From assembly GCF_044373315.1 (NCBI RefSeq), contig NZ_JBILQK010000003.1:1-64000 (forward strand): a stretch of 64,000 nucleotides of DNA, in the 5' to 3' direction. The notes below the pieces were generated by a model. That model ran no database searches. It was not told where the DNA came from and saw nothing but the letters and a program-made list of their open reading frames with translations. This document shows positions 19,293 through 27,711 of the stretch, piece by piece; the first letter of the stretch is position 1; the number at the start of each line of letters is the position of its first letter. The translations under genes were made by a program, and so were the position numbers. Source of the stretch: JACDQM01 sp044373315. GTDB taxonomy: Bacteria; Pseudomonadota; Gammaproteobacteria; Burkholderiales; Burkholderiaceae_C.

Positions 19293-19315
19293 AAGACTTA
19301 TGTCTTATATAAGAC
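19293..19315. promoter_or_regulatory. Nested palindromic operator candidate upstream of aceA
   Basis: Three alternating half-sites occur: AAGAC (19293-19297), GTCTT (19302-19306) and AAGAC (19311-19315). The last two form a perfect 14-bp palindrome, GTCTTATATAAGAC. It lies about 80-100 bp upstream of the aceA start in a conspicuously AT-rich stretch (19260-19390) of an otherwise GC-rich region. Glyoxylate-shunt genes are commonly controlled by acyl-CoA- or acetate-responsive regulators; which one acts here is unknown. Confidence 0.5.
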
Positions 19316-19496
19316 TAAAAGTGTTTTCCTTTTAAATCAATAACTTAAGAACACAATTTCTGATTGCGAAATCAAACTCATCATAATGAGAAAAAATGTC
19401 GCGGCGCAGCATCATGAAACACCACGATGTGAAAGCGCCTTTTCGTATCGTGCAATCAGCACTGCTGGCCTGCACGCGCCTGGCCAGCGTGGCCGC

Positions 19497-20099
19497 TCAG
19501 AGGCCGCCAACAAAGTAGCGCTTCAGTCCAGCCAGCACCATTTCCACCGCAATCGCTGTCAGCACCAGGCCCATCAACTTCTCGATGGCAGACACCACGG
19601 AATCACCAAGGAGCTTGCGGATGCGGTCCGCCAATACCAAGGTCAGGCCCGAGACCACCATCGCCGCAGTCAAGGCACCGATCCAGTCGAAGATGCGCTC
19701 GGGCTGGCGCGACGCAAGCAGCAAGACGGTGGCCATGGCTGAAGGGCCGGCCAGCAAGGGCACGGCCAGCGGGAAGATCAGAGGCTCACGCCCAGGCTCG
19801 ACACCATATGCCGATTCGCCCGCGCTGCCGAAGATCATGCGGATCGCGATGATCAGCAGGATCACGCCGCCCGCCACCTCGAGCGAGCGCTCGGACAGAT
19901 GCATCAACTCCAGGAAGCGCCCGCCCAGAAACATGAAGGCGAACAGGACCAGGAAGGCAATGCCGACCTCACGCAACGCCACCCAGGCACGACGTTCCTT
20001 CGGCACCTCGCGCATGATGCCGATGAAGATGGGCAGGCTGCCGAGCGGGTCCAAGACCAGCAGAAGCAGGACGAAGGCGGAGAGAAAGCTGTGATCCAT
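19497..20099 (-). CDS. MarC family integral membrane protein
   Basis: 200-residue inner-membrane protein with six predicted helices. The family hallmark LDPLGSLPIF lies near the N-terminus, and GPSAMATVLLLASR lies in the second half. MarC/YhgN/YchE members are of uncertain transport function (an early link to multidrug resistance was not upheld). The ATG at 20099 was chosen; an in-frame GTG lies two codons upstream. It is read towards aceA, with the AT-rich region between. Confidence 0.9.
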   Translation of the reverse strand: MDHSFLSAFVLLLLVLDPLGSLPIFIGIMREVPKERRAWVALREVGIAFLVLFAFMFLGGRFLELMHLSERSLEVAGGVILLIIAIRMIFGSAGESAYGVEPGREPLIFPLAVPLLAGPSAMATVLLLASRQPERIFDWIGALTAAMVVSGLTLVLADRIRKLLGDSVVSAIEKLMGLVLTAIAVEMVLAGLKRYFVGGL

Positions 20100-20237
20100 G
20101 GACACGATTGTCCGGCGGACAGCGCTGAACAGGAAGCCGTACCCCTCAGGTCGCGCCTACCTCAGCCTTGCCGCTTGCAGGCGGCCAGTCCTTCGCGCGG
20201 CTTCGCGGAGTGCATTGTCACTCTGCTCGGTCCGCGC

Positions 20238-21179
20238 TCAGCCACGTGGATGATGGTGGGCGTGGAGGGTTTTGAGGCGCTCGCGGGCCACATGGGTGTA
20301 GATCTGGGTTGTCGACAGATCGGCATGGCCCAGGAGCATCTGTACGGCGCGTAGGTCGGCGCCGTGATTGAGCAGATGGGTGGCGAAGGCATGCCGCAAG
20401 GTGTGCGGTGACAGCGGTGCGGTGATGCCCGCCAGCACAGCGTACTTCTTGACCAGCTTCCAGAACATCTGCCGGCTCATTGCCTCACCCTGGACGGTGA
20501 CGAACAAGGCATCGCTGCGGCGCCCGGCCAGCAGCACCGAGCGCGCCTCCTGCAGATAGCGCATCAGCCAACTGTGGGCTTCCTCACCGAAGGGCACCAG
20601 CCGCTCCTTCGCTCCCTTGCCGGTGATGCGCAGCACAGCTTCCTTGAAGCCCACATGCACGCTCTTGAGCTCGACCAGTTCGCTGACGCGCAGGCCGCTG
20701 GCATACATCAGCTCCAGCATCGCACGGTCGCGCAGGCCCAGCGGCGCCTCCACATCCGGCGCCATCAGCAAGGCCTCGACCTGGGCCTGCGACAGCGTCT
20801 TGGGCATCCGCAGAGGCTGGCGCGCATTGACCAGCCTGAGCGTCGGATCCTCACTGAGCCGCCTCTCACGCAGGGCCCAGCGGTAGTAGCGCTTGAAAAC
20901 GCTCAGACGCCGGTTGGCGCTACTGCTCTTGCTACCCGCATGCCGGGCGCTGGCATAGCCCAGAAGATCCAGCTCACGCGCCTGATCCAGCGTGCGGCCC
21001 TCGTCTTGTGCCGCCAGCCAGTCGGCCAGCAGCCCCAGGTCGCGCCGGTAGGCGGCCAAGGTGTTGGCCGAGAGCCCGTCTTCCAGCCACAAGGCCTCGA
21101 CGAAGCGGCTCAGCGATGTTTCGCTGTCAGCGCGCATCGGGCCATGCTGGAGGTTCTTGCTTGCAGCGGTCTTGGGCAT
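20238..21179 (-). CDS. xerD: Tyrosine site-specific recombinase XerD
   Basis: 313 residues, with an N-terminal SAM-like core-binding domain (FVEALWLEDGLSANTLAAYRRDL written here in parts: LSANTLAAYRRDL) and a C-terminal catalytic domain. Catalytic residues are all present: Arg in ASGLRVSEL, Lys in GKGAKERLVPF, His-x-x-Arg in HTLRHAFATHL, His in LGHADLSTTQ and the nucleophile Tyr in IYTHV. With XerC it resolves chromosome dimers at dif. The chromosomal setting without mobile-element genes favours XerD over a phage integrase. The tail HAHHHPRG is slightly unusual. Confidence 0.9.
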   Translation of the reverse strand: MPKTAASKNLQHGPMRADSETSLSRFVEALWLEDGLSANTLAAYRRDLGLLADWLAAQDEGRTLDQARELDLLGYASARHAGSKSSSANRRLSVFKRYYRWALRERRLSEDPTLRLVNARQPLRMPKTLSQAQVEALLMAPDVEAPLGLRDRAMLELMYASGLRVSELVELKSVHVGFKEAVLRITGKGAKERLVPFGEEAHSWLMRYLQEARSVLLAGRRSDALFVTVQGEAMSRQMFWKLVKKYAVLAGITAPLSPHTLRHAFATHLLNHGADLRAVQMLLGHADLSTTQIYTHVARERLKTLHAHHHPRG

Positions 21180-21184
21180 TCGAT

Positions 21185-21209
21185 GAAAAAGGGCGCACGC
21201 GGCGCCCTT
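21185..21209 (-). terminator. Rho-independent terminator after the Bug receptor gene
   Basis: On the minus strand, 8-bp arms AAGGGCGC/GCGCCCTT with a 5-base loop are followed by a run of T (five A on the plus strand at 21186-21190). It separates the receptor gene (stop 21302) from xerD (start 21179). Confidence 0.8.
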
Positions 21210-21301
21210 GTCGACAGAGTAGTCACGGACTCAAGCGTCCGGCGGGTATCGCGGTCCGAGCTTCGTCAGCCACAAGATACGTCCGGACGCCAGGCGCCGA
21301 C

Positions 21302-22279
21302 TCAGTCCAGCTTCAGCTTCTGCTTCTCGACGACCCGCTTGTAGACCTCAAACTCCGCGCGGGTCTGCGCCGCAAACTGTTCAGGTGTGTTCGCGACGAT
21401 GATGGAGCCCGTGTCCTCGATGCGCTTCTTCACATCAGGCATCTCGAGCGTCTTGCGCACTGCCGCCGACACCTTGTCCACCACTTCCTTGGGCAGGTTC
21501 TTGGGGCCGTGGATGCCGTAGTAGGCCATGCGGTTCACCGGCTCGAGGCCAACTTCCTTGAAGGTCGGCACATTCGGCAGCACGGTCAGACGCTGAGGCG
21601 CAGCCACCACGATCGGGATCAAGCGACCATCCCTGATGAAGGGCAGCGCCGACGGCAGGTTGTCGAAGATCATCGGCACCTGCCCCGCCACCGTGTCGTT
21701 CAAGGCCGGACCGGCACCGCGATACGGGATGTGCAGCACAAAGACCTCAGCCAGGCTCTTGAACAACTCCATCTGCAGGTGGCCGATGCCGCCGGTGCCA
21801 GAACTGGAGAAGCTGTGCTTGCCTGGATTCTTCTTCAACTCGGCGATGAAGCCCTTGTAATCGCGTGCCGGGAAGGAGGGATGCACGGCAATCACGTTAG
21901 GTGTCGCCGCGATGTTGATGATGGAGGTGAAGTCCGTCAGCGTGTTGTACGGGATCTTGGGGTTGATCGCGGGGTTGGCTGCAGTGGTGGACACCGTCGC
22001 CATGCCCAGCGTGTAGCCATCGGGCGTCGATTTGACGATTTCACTCGCGCCGACCACGCCGCCGCCGCCGGCCTTGTTCTCGACCAGCATGTTCTGGCCC
22101 AGATGCTGGCCGACTTTCTCGGCCACCACACGCGCCACGATGTCGGTGGTGCCGCCGGGGGCGAAGGGGACGATCAGACGCACCGGCTTGGCCGGATAGC
22201 TCTGCGCGTGTGCAAGAGGGGCCAACAGGGCCGCAGCGCTGAGGGCTGCACAACGACTGATCCAGACACGACGGCTCAT
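21302..22279 (-). CDS. Bug-family (TctC) tripartite tricarboxylate transporter substrate-binding protein
   Basis: Periplasmic solute receptor of 325 residues with a signal peptide (CAALSAAALLAPLAHAQ). The family pattern is clear: YPAKPVRLIVPFAPGGTTDI, LVENKAGGGGVVGA and IPYRGAGPALNDTVAGQVPM. Burkholderiales carry dozens of orphan Bug receptors, and no TctA/TctB transporter genes are adjacent. The ligand (a carboxylate or aromatic acid) is unknown. A terminator follows at 21185. Confidence 0.94.
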   Translation of the reverse strand: MSRRVWISRCAALSAAALLAPLAHAQSYPAKPVRLIVPFAPGGTTDIVARVVAEKVGQHLGQNMLVENKAGGGGVVGASEIVKSTPDGYTLGMATVSTTAANPAINPKIPYNTLTDFTSIINIAATPNVIAVHPSFPARDYKGFIAELKKNPGKHSFSSSGTGGIGHLQMELFKSLAEVFVLHIPYRGAGPALNDTVAGQVPMIFDNLPSALPFIRDGRLIPIVVAAPQRLTVLPNVPTFKEVGLEPVNRMAYYGIHGPKNLPKEVVDKVSAAVRKTLEMPDVKKRIEDTGSIIVANTPEQFAAQTRAEFEVYKRVVEKQKLKLD

Positions 22280-22538
22280 GGTGAGCTCCTTGTTCGAATG
22301 GTGAAAGACGACAAATGGGGCAAGGCCTAGATCCTACGGATCGCCGGCTGCGCGCATGCTAGCGGAACTACGTAAGCTGATGCGGAGCCAGTGGCACTTG
22401 ACCACGAAGCATCGCTGGACAAGCACGGCTGGCCACCGCTACAGCCCGCCACCGCATGCCTTGCGCACCGCGCAGCCTCACATCTCACCGGTTCAGGGCA
22501 GCCCGGGCACCAAGCCCCTGCACTGGCACACTGCGCGG

Positions 22539-23429
22539 ATGCCCGACGTCCTGCTTTTGCTTCCCGATTTCCTGCTGATCCTGGTCGGCTTTGTGCTGTG
22601 CCGCTACACCATGCTGGATCGCCCGGTTTGGGAGGCGGCCGAGAAGCTGGTGTACTACCTGCTGTTCCCGGTCCTGCTGTTTAACTCGATCGTGCGCACG
22701 CCGCTGCAGCCGGCCGAGACTTTGAGCCTGGCCGGCGCTGGGATCGGCGTCGTGCTGCTCGGCATCGCCCTCGCCTACGCCCTGAAGCTGTGGCCGGGCG
22801 TCGATGCCAAGGCTCATGCATCAGGCGCGCAGGTGGCCTTTCGCTTCAATTCCTATATTGCGCTGGCCCTGGCTGAGCGTCTGCTTGGCGCACAGGGCGT
22901 GGCCTGGGTGGCCTTGCTGATCGCGCTGTGCGTGCCGCTGTGCAATGTGGCGGCCGTCTGGCCGCTGGCGCGCCATGGCGGGCACGGACTGCTGCGCGAG
23001 CTCGCCCGCAACCCGCTGATCCTCAGCACCGTTGCCGGCCTGCTGGCCAACCTGGCCGGCTTGCGCCTGCCCGAAGCCGCGGCGCTGACCTTGCACCGAA
23101 TCGGCCTTGCCGCCTTGCCGCTTGGCTTGATGGCCGTGGGCGCCGGCCTGCGATTCGGTGCGCTCAAGGACGCCCCCGCGCTGGCCGCCGCGCTGCTGGC
23201 GATCCGTCACGGCGTCTTGCCGCTGTGGGCGCTGGGGCTTTCGGCGATGCTGTCGCTGCCAGGGCCGCAGCGCACCTTGCTGCTGTGCTTCGCCGCGCTG
23301 CCCACCGCATCAAGCGCTTATGTTTTGGCGGTTCGCATGGGCGGGCACGGCGCCTTCGTTGCCGGCCTGGTTACCCTATCGACGCTGCTGGGCATGGTGA
23401 CGCTGCCGCTGTGGCTGACGCTGTTGTAG
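22539..23429 (+). CDS. AEC (auxin efflux carrier) family transporter
   Basis: 296-residue inner-membrane protein with about ten helices: a first half from LLLLPDFLLILVGFVLC and a second half ending LVTLSTLLGMVTLPLWLTLL. The PTASSAYVLAVRMGG block in the penultimate region is typical of AEC permeases, which move malate, malonate or similar organic anions. The ATG at 22539 begins right before the first helix. The 259-base gap shared with the divergent Bug gene contains no further gene that I can support. Confidence 0.88.
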   Translation: MPDVLLLLPDFLLILVGFVLCRYTMLDRPVWEAAEKLVYYLLFPVLLFNSIVRTPLQPAETLSLAGAGIGVVLLGIALAYALKLWPGVDAKAHASGAQVAFRFNSYIALALAERLLGAQGVAWVALLIALCVPLCNVAAVWPLARHGGHGLLRELARNPLILSTVAGLLANLAGLRLPEAAALTLHRIGLAALPLGLMAVGAGLRFGALKDAPALAAALLAIRHGVLPLWALGLSAMLSLPGPQRTLLLCFAALPTASSAYVLAVRMGGHGAFVAGLVTLSTLLGMVTLPLWLTLL

Positions 23430-23436
23430 CGCGCCC

Positions 23437-24228
23437 TCAGTGCCCAGGTTCGCGCAGCGGCGGCTCGGGTTCACCGGGCAGCCAGCGCTGATGGATGCGG
23501 CTGAAGCTGCCGTCACGCCTCATCTGGTCCAGCGTTGCCTGCCATTTCTGCACCACGGCCTTGGGTGTGCCGCGCCAGAAGCTGATGTAGCCATAGGATG
23601 AGCGGTAGGGGTAGACCACTTCCACATCCCCTGCCTTCAGGTTGGCCACCTGTGCCGCAGCTTCGCCCTGTGCATAGAAGCTCAGGTTGTCCGCAATGAT
23701 CAGCTGCACGCGGCGCATGCGCAGCATCTTGAACATCTTCTCCGGCTCGGCCACACCCAGCAGGTTCTTCATGCCGGCGGCCTTCAGCTCCTGATACGTG
23801 AACCAATCGCGCGGCACCGCGATCTCGCGGAATTGCTCAAGGTCGGCGCGACTGCGCACCACCAGGCCCGAGCCCTTCAGCGCATAGAAGGCATCGGTCG
23901 CCATCAGGATCGGGCCGACCCACCGGAACTGCGCTTCACGTTCTGCGTTGCGTATGGTCGTGAACAGCGCCGTGTCCGGCGTCGTCTGCACGATGCGCAT
24001 GCCGCGGGCCCAGGGTACGACCTCGATGCTGGCGTCCTCGCCGATCCGCTTCAGCAGTTCGCGCACCAGCTCGGTCGACATGCCTTCCGCGCGCCCCTTG
24101 CTGCTGAAACTCACTGGCGGATATTCCTCGGTGTACAGGCGCAAAGGCTCTGCCGCCACCTGCAGGCTCAACAAACCCAGCACCGCGCCCAGAACCAGGC
24201 CGAGCACCCGCCGCTGCCAACTTGTCAC
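23437..24228 (-). CDS. Periplasmic ABC-type amino acid binding protein (transporter substrate-binding domain)
   Basis: Solute-binding protein of the SBP type 3 family, about 263 residues, with the opening LRLYTEEYPPVSFSSKGRAEG. This subgroup (as in orphan Burkholderiales and Shewanella proteins) often has no cognate permease, and none is nearby. A GTG at 24228 was chosen because it puts a clean signal peptide (RRVLGLVLGAVLGLLSLQVAA) at the N-terminus and has GGGGG six bases upstream; an ATG at 24276 is in frame. It lies downstream of queG. Confidence 0.78.
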   Translation of the reverse strand: MTSWQRRVLGLVLGAVLGLLSLQVAAEPLRLYTEEYPPVSFSSKGRAEGMSTELVRELLKRIGEDASIEVVPWARGMRIVQTTPDTALFTTIRNAEREAQFRWVGPILMATDAFYALKGSGLVVRSRADLEQFREIAVPRDWFTYQELKAAGMKNLLGVAEPEKMFKMLRMRRVQLIIADNLSFYAQGEAAAQVANLKAGDVEVVYPYRSSYGYISFWRGTPKAVVQKWQATLDQMRRDGSFSRIHQRWLPGEPEPPLREPGH

Positions 24229-24284
24229 CTTAGGCCCCCAAAACGTCTTGGCCAGCTCCCCTTGTCTGGCGAGCATAGCGGCAA

Positions 24285-25397
24285 TCAAGCGCCGGCCTGC
24301 TGCAAGGCCCAGGCGATGTGCTCTGTCAACACGGGATCGGCAGTCGGCCGGGCGCTGTTAAGCGCCTCAGCGAGCGCGTGGCGCAAGGCAGCGTCATCGC
24401 TCTCACGCAATGCATTGCCCATCGCCACAGCCAGATTGCGGCGCCAGCGCGCGTGGCCAATGCGGCGGATCGCCGAGCCTTCGGTGTGGCGCAGAAACTC
24501 AGGCTCGATCCATTGCCATAGCTGCAGCAGGCCCGCCGCGCTCAAGGGCGCGCGCGCGTCGAAGTCCGGCAGGCTGCTGCGCGCGGCAAACTTGTTCCAG
24601 GGGCAGACCAGCTGGCAGTCATCGCAGCCATAGATGCGATTGCCCATCAGGGCACGCAAGTCCACCGGGATCGCGCCCTCATGCTCGATCGTCAGGTAGG
24701 AGATGCAGCGCCTGGCATCGACCCGGTAAGGCGCGACGATGGCGCCCGTCGGGCAAGCGTCCAGGCAGGCGCTGCATTGCCCGCAGTGGGCGCTGCTCGC
24801 GGGCGTCAGCGGCAGGGGGAGATCCAGATAGATCTCACCCAGAAAGAACATCGACCCGGCCTCACGGTTCAGCGTCAGCGTGTGCTTGCCGCGCCAGCCT
24901 AGTCCGGCGCGGGTGGCGAGCTCAACCTCGAGCACCGGCGCTGAATCGGTGAAGACGCGATAGCCAAACGGGCCGATGGCCTGTTCCAAGCGCGTGGCCA
25001 GCTGCTGCAGCCGGGCACGCAGCACCTTGTGATAGTCCCGCCCCCGCGCATAGACCGACACCTGGGCCTGGCCGGGCTGCGCCAGGCCCTGCCACTCGAT
25101 CGCCTGCCAGCCTTCGGGCGTGCTGCGCGGCAGATAGTCCATGCGTGCACTCAGCACCCGCAAAGTGCCTGGCACCAGCTCGGCTGGCCGCGCACGCTTC
25201 AGACCATGCGCTGCCATATAACCCATGCCGCCGTGAAAGCCCGCCTTCAGCCAGGCCAGCAATCCGGGTTCTGCATCGCTGAGATCGATATCGGCCACGC
25301 CAATCTGTGAGAATCCCAGCTCAGTCGCCCAGGCGCGCAGAAGAGGCATCAGGGCCTCGGCGTCAAGGGTCAGGTCTTGCTGTGGAGTCCGCGTCAT
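24285..25397 (-). CDS. queG: Epoxyqueuosine reductase QueG
   Basis: Cobalamin- and iron-sulfur-dependent enzyme for the last step of queuosine synthesis in tRNA. Two [4Fe-4S] motifs are intact: CGQCSACLDACPTGA near residue 205 and CDDCQLVCPWN near residue 265, with CISYLTIEHEG between. The N-terminal LGFSQIGVADIDL and the C-terminal HEAT-like region (RRNLAVAMGNAL) are typical. Length is 370 residues. Its ATG immediately abuts the inferred tsaE start on the other strand. Confidence 0.95.
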   Translation of the reverse strand: MTRTPQQDLTLDAEALMPLLRAWATELGFSQIGVADIDLSDAEPGLLAWLKAGFHGGMGYMAAHGLKRARPAELVPGTLRVLSARMDYLPRSTPEGWQAIEWQGLAQPGQAQVSVYARGRDYHKVLRARLQQLATRLEQAIGPFGYRVFTDSAPVLEVELATRAGLGWRGKHTLTLNREAGSMFFLGEIYLDLPLPLTPASSAHCGQCSACLDACPTGAIVAPYRVDARRCISYLTIEHEGAIPVDLRALMGNRIYGCDDCQLVCPWNKFAARSSLPDFDARAPLSAAGLLQLWQWIEPEFLRHTEGSAIRRIGHARWRRNLAVAMGNALRESDDAALRHALAEALNSARPTADPVLTEHIAWALQQAGA

Positions 25398-25871
25398 TTG
25401 AGCATTCTAGAAACCCGCCGATTGCTGTGGCCCGATGAGGGCGCTGCCCAGGACTTTGCGGTCTCACTGGCACGCGTTCCCGGCCTGATGAACGCCAGCA
25501 TCGAGCTGCACGGCAGCCTCGGCGCCGGCAAGACGACCCTGGTGCGGCACCTGTTGCGCGCCCTGGGTGTGCCTGGCCGCGTCAAGAGCCCCAGCTACAC
25601 AGTGATGGAAGCCTACGAAGTTCCTTCCGGACCGATCAGCCACTTCGATTTCTACCGATTCAATGAGCCGCGCGAATGGGAAGACGCCGGTTTTCGCGAC
25701 GTGTTCACCCAGCCCGGCCTGAAACTCAGCGAATGGCCCGAAAAGGCAGTGGGCATGTTGCCGCCTGCCGATCTGTGCATCCGAATCGAGGCCTTGGACG
25801 ATGACAGCCGGCAGGTCGAGCTTCAAGCCGGCACACCCTTGGGCCTTGCGCTGCTGGGAGCCCTGCCATGA
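25398..25871 (+). CDS. tsaE: tRNA threonylcarbamoyladenosine synthesis ATPase TsaE
   Basis: 157-residue P-loop ATPase that works with TsaB and TsaD in t6A37 tRNA modification. Walker A is HGSLGAGKTTLVRHLL, followed by SPSYTVMEAY and HFDFYRF, all family hallmarks. No ATG fits the family N-terminus; a TTG at 25398 gives the expected length and starts one base after the first base of the divergent queG start codon. The stop overlaps the amidase start by 4 bases (ATGA). Confidence 0.92.
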   Translation: MSILETRRLLWPDEGAAQDFAVSLARVPGLMNASIELHGSLGAGKTTLVRHLLRALGVPGRVKSPSYTVMEAYEVPSGPISHFDFYRFNEPREWEDAGFRDVFTQPGLKLSEWPEKAVGMLPPADLCIRIEALDDDSRQVELQAGTPLGLALLGALP

Positions 25872-27256
25872 GCCGCCGGCAAGCGCTGTCTCGGATGGGT
25901 CGCCTGGCCTTGCTGTTGCAGGCCCCGACGCTGGCCTGGGCGGCCAACGGCAACAACATCATCGCGGTGCGCGTCTGGCCGGCTGCGGTGTACACGCGGG
26001 TGACGATCGAGTCTGACCGCGCGCTGTCGGCGAAGCACTTTCTGGTCGAGGGGCCAGACCGCCTGGTGATCGACATCGATGGGCTGGAGCTCAGCCCGGG
26101 CTTGCGCGAACTGCTGGGCAAGGTCAGGCCGGAGGACCCCTACATCGCTGCGGTGCGCGTCGGGCAGAACCAGCCCCGCGTGGTGCGCATCGTGCTGGAC
26201 CTGAAACAGCCGGTGGCGCCACAGATTTTCACCATCGAGCCGGTAGCGGCCTACAAGCACCGACTGGTCTTCGACCTCTTTCCCCAGCAGGAACGAGATC
26301 CACTGCTGGCCCTGATTCAGGAGAAGGAGCAGGCGGAAGGCCGCGCCGCGCAGGCGGTGCAGGATGCCTTGGGCGAACTGATCGGCCGCATCGACCGGGC
26401 CGGCCCGGCGCCACGGCCTGCTGCGCCTGCGCCACAGGCTCGAGCTGACGGCGCCGCCAGCGCGCCCGAGTCGCAGACGCCGGCACCAGCCCCTGCGCCT
26501 GCGCCGGCAGTTGTGCCGCCCCACATGAGCCAAGCCAGGTTGGACCGCCTGATCGTGATCGCCCTGGACCCCGGCCACGGCGGTGAAGATCCCGGCGCCA
26601 TCGGCCCCACCGGCCTGAAAGAAAAGGACGTCGTCCTGGCGGTAGCGCTGAAGCTGCGCGAGCGGCTCAACAGCAACCCGAACATCCGCGTGATGATGAC
26701 GCGCGATGGCGACTACTTCGTGCCCTTGCATGAGCGGGTGCGCAAGGCACGTCGGGTGCAGGCTGACCTGTTCGTGTCAATCCACGCTGACGCCTTCTTC
26801 ACGCCCCAGGCCCGTGGCGCCTCGGTCTTCGCGCTCAGCGACGGCGCGGCCAGCAGCGCCGCGGCGCGCTGGATGGCCAAGAAAGAGAACGCGGCTGACC
26901 TGGTGGGCGGCGTCAACCACGTGGCAGTAAAGGACAGCGCCGTGCTGCGCGCGATGCTGGACATGAGCACGACCGCGCAGATCAAGGACAGCCTCAAGCT
27001 CGGCCGCGAAGTGCTTGGACAGATCGGCCGTGTCGGCCGCCTTCACAAGCGTCAGGTCGAGCAGGCCGGCTTTGCGGTGCTCAGGGCGCCGGACGTGCCC
27101 TCGATCCTTGTGGAAACCGCCTTCATCTCCAACCCCGAAGAGGAGCAGAAGCTGCGCGACCCGGCTTACCAGCGGCAGCTGGTTGAAGCCTTGGCCACTG
27201 GGATCGCACGTTACTTCGCAAAGAACCCGCCGCTGGCGCGCAATCGCTCGCTCTAA
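25868..27256 (+). CDS. amiC: N-acetylmuramoyl-L-alanine amidase of the AmiC type
   Basis: Periplasmic Zn amidase of 462 residues that splits septal peptidoglycan. It has a twin-arginine-like N-terminus (SRRQALSRMGRLALLLQ) ending at WAA, an AMIN domain at about 30-135 for septal targeting, a Pro/Ala-rich linker (about 180-215) and the Amidase_3 domain with zinc ligands in DPGHGGEDPG, LKEKDVV, FVSIHADAF and the catalytic Glu in ILVETAFISNPEEE. It is translationally coupled to tsaE, a common pairing. It ends on the convergent thioesterase stop. Confidence 0.94.
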   Translation: MSRRQALSRMGRLALLLQAPTLAWAANGNNIIAVRVWPAAVYTRVTIESDRALSAKHFLVEGPDRLVIDIDGLELSPGLRELLGKVRPEDPYIAAVRVGQNQPRVVRIVLDLKQPVAPQIFTIEPVAAYKHRLVFDLFPQQERDPLLALIQEKEQAEGRAAQAVQDALGELIGRIDRAGPAPRPAAPAPQARADGAASAPESQTPAPAPAPAPAVVPPHMSQARLDRLIVIALDPGHGGEDPGAIGPTGLKEKDVVLAVALKLRERLNSNPNIRVMMTRDGDYFVPLHERVRKARRVQADLFVSIHADAFFTPQARGASVFALSDGAASSAAARWMAKKENAADLVGGVNHVAVKDSAVLRAMLDMSTTAQIKDSLKLGREVLGQIGRVGRLHKRQVEQAGFAVLRAPDVPSILVETAFISNPEEEQKLRDPAYQRQLVEALATGIARYFAKNPPLARNRSL

Positions 27257-27711
27257 ACCCGCACCAACGCCCGTTCGTAGACCTCGCAGAATTCAGCGGG
27301 CATGCGGCGCGGCCTGCCAGCGGTGATGTCGATGCAGACCAGATCCCAACGCCCACGCACCAGCGTGGCGCCATCGCTGGCACGGCGCAGCTGGAAACGC
27401 CGCTCCATCGACAGCTTGCCGTCACTGGCCGTCAGCCAGGTGCCCAGCACGAGCGGCTCGCCCAGGCTTGAGGGCAGCAGATAGTCATAGGCGCCATGCC
27501 GGATCGCCATCGCGCGGTCCAGCCGCTGGTAGTCCGCCAGACTCAGGCCCAGCGCCTCGGAATGCGCCCACGCCACCTTCTCGCACCATTGCACGTAGAC
27601 CGCGTTGTTGGTGTGGTTTAGGCCATCGATGTCCTGAGGTTGAGGGCTCAAGGCCAGCCTGAACGGCGCCGGATAGTCCCAGCCCTCAGCCAGCGCCAGA
27701 GTTTCAGTCAT
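27253..27711 (-). CDS. 4HBT-type acyl-CoA thioesterase, last gene of the condensin operon
   Basis: 152-residue hotdog thioesterase with the 4-hydroxybenzoyl-CoA thioesterase pattern QDIDGLNHTNNAVYVQWCEKVAW (quoted in parts: DIDGLNHTNNAVYVQWCE). The Asp/Asn active-site region is intact. Its start overlaps the end of mksB by 8 bases, so it is cotranslated with the condensin genes, an unexpected partner. The substrate is unknown. The stop overlaps the convergent amidase stop. Confidence 0.88.
   Translation of the reverse strand: MTETLALAEGWDYPAPFRLALSPQPQDIDGLNHTNNAVYVQWCEKVAWAHSEALGLSLADYQRLDRAMAIRHGAYDYLLPSSLGEPLVLGTWLTASDGKLSMERRFQLRRASDGATLVRGRWDLVCIDITAGRPRRMPAEFCEVYERALVRV

Noticed and set aside
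19386..19742. A 118-codon plus-strand gene in the MarC/aceA gap
   Set aside because: Most of it is antisense to marC, with no ribosome-binding site and no recognisable domain.
20238..21179. Phage or integron integrase
   Set aside because: The protein has XerD length and motif spacing, and no attachment sites, tRNA target or mobile genes are visible around it.
22356..22538. N-terminal extension of the AEC transporter
   Set aside because: The extra 61 residues are Pro/His/Arg-rich and precede a normal ATG placed right at the first membrane helix.
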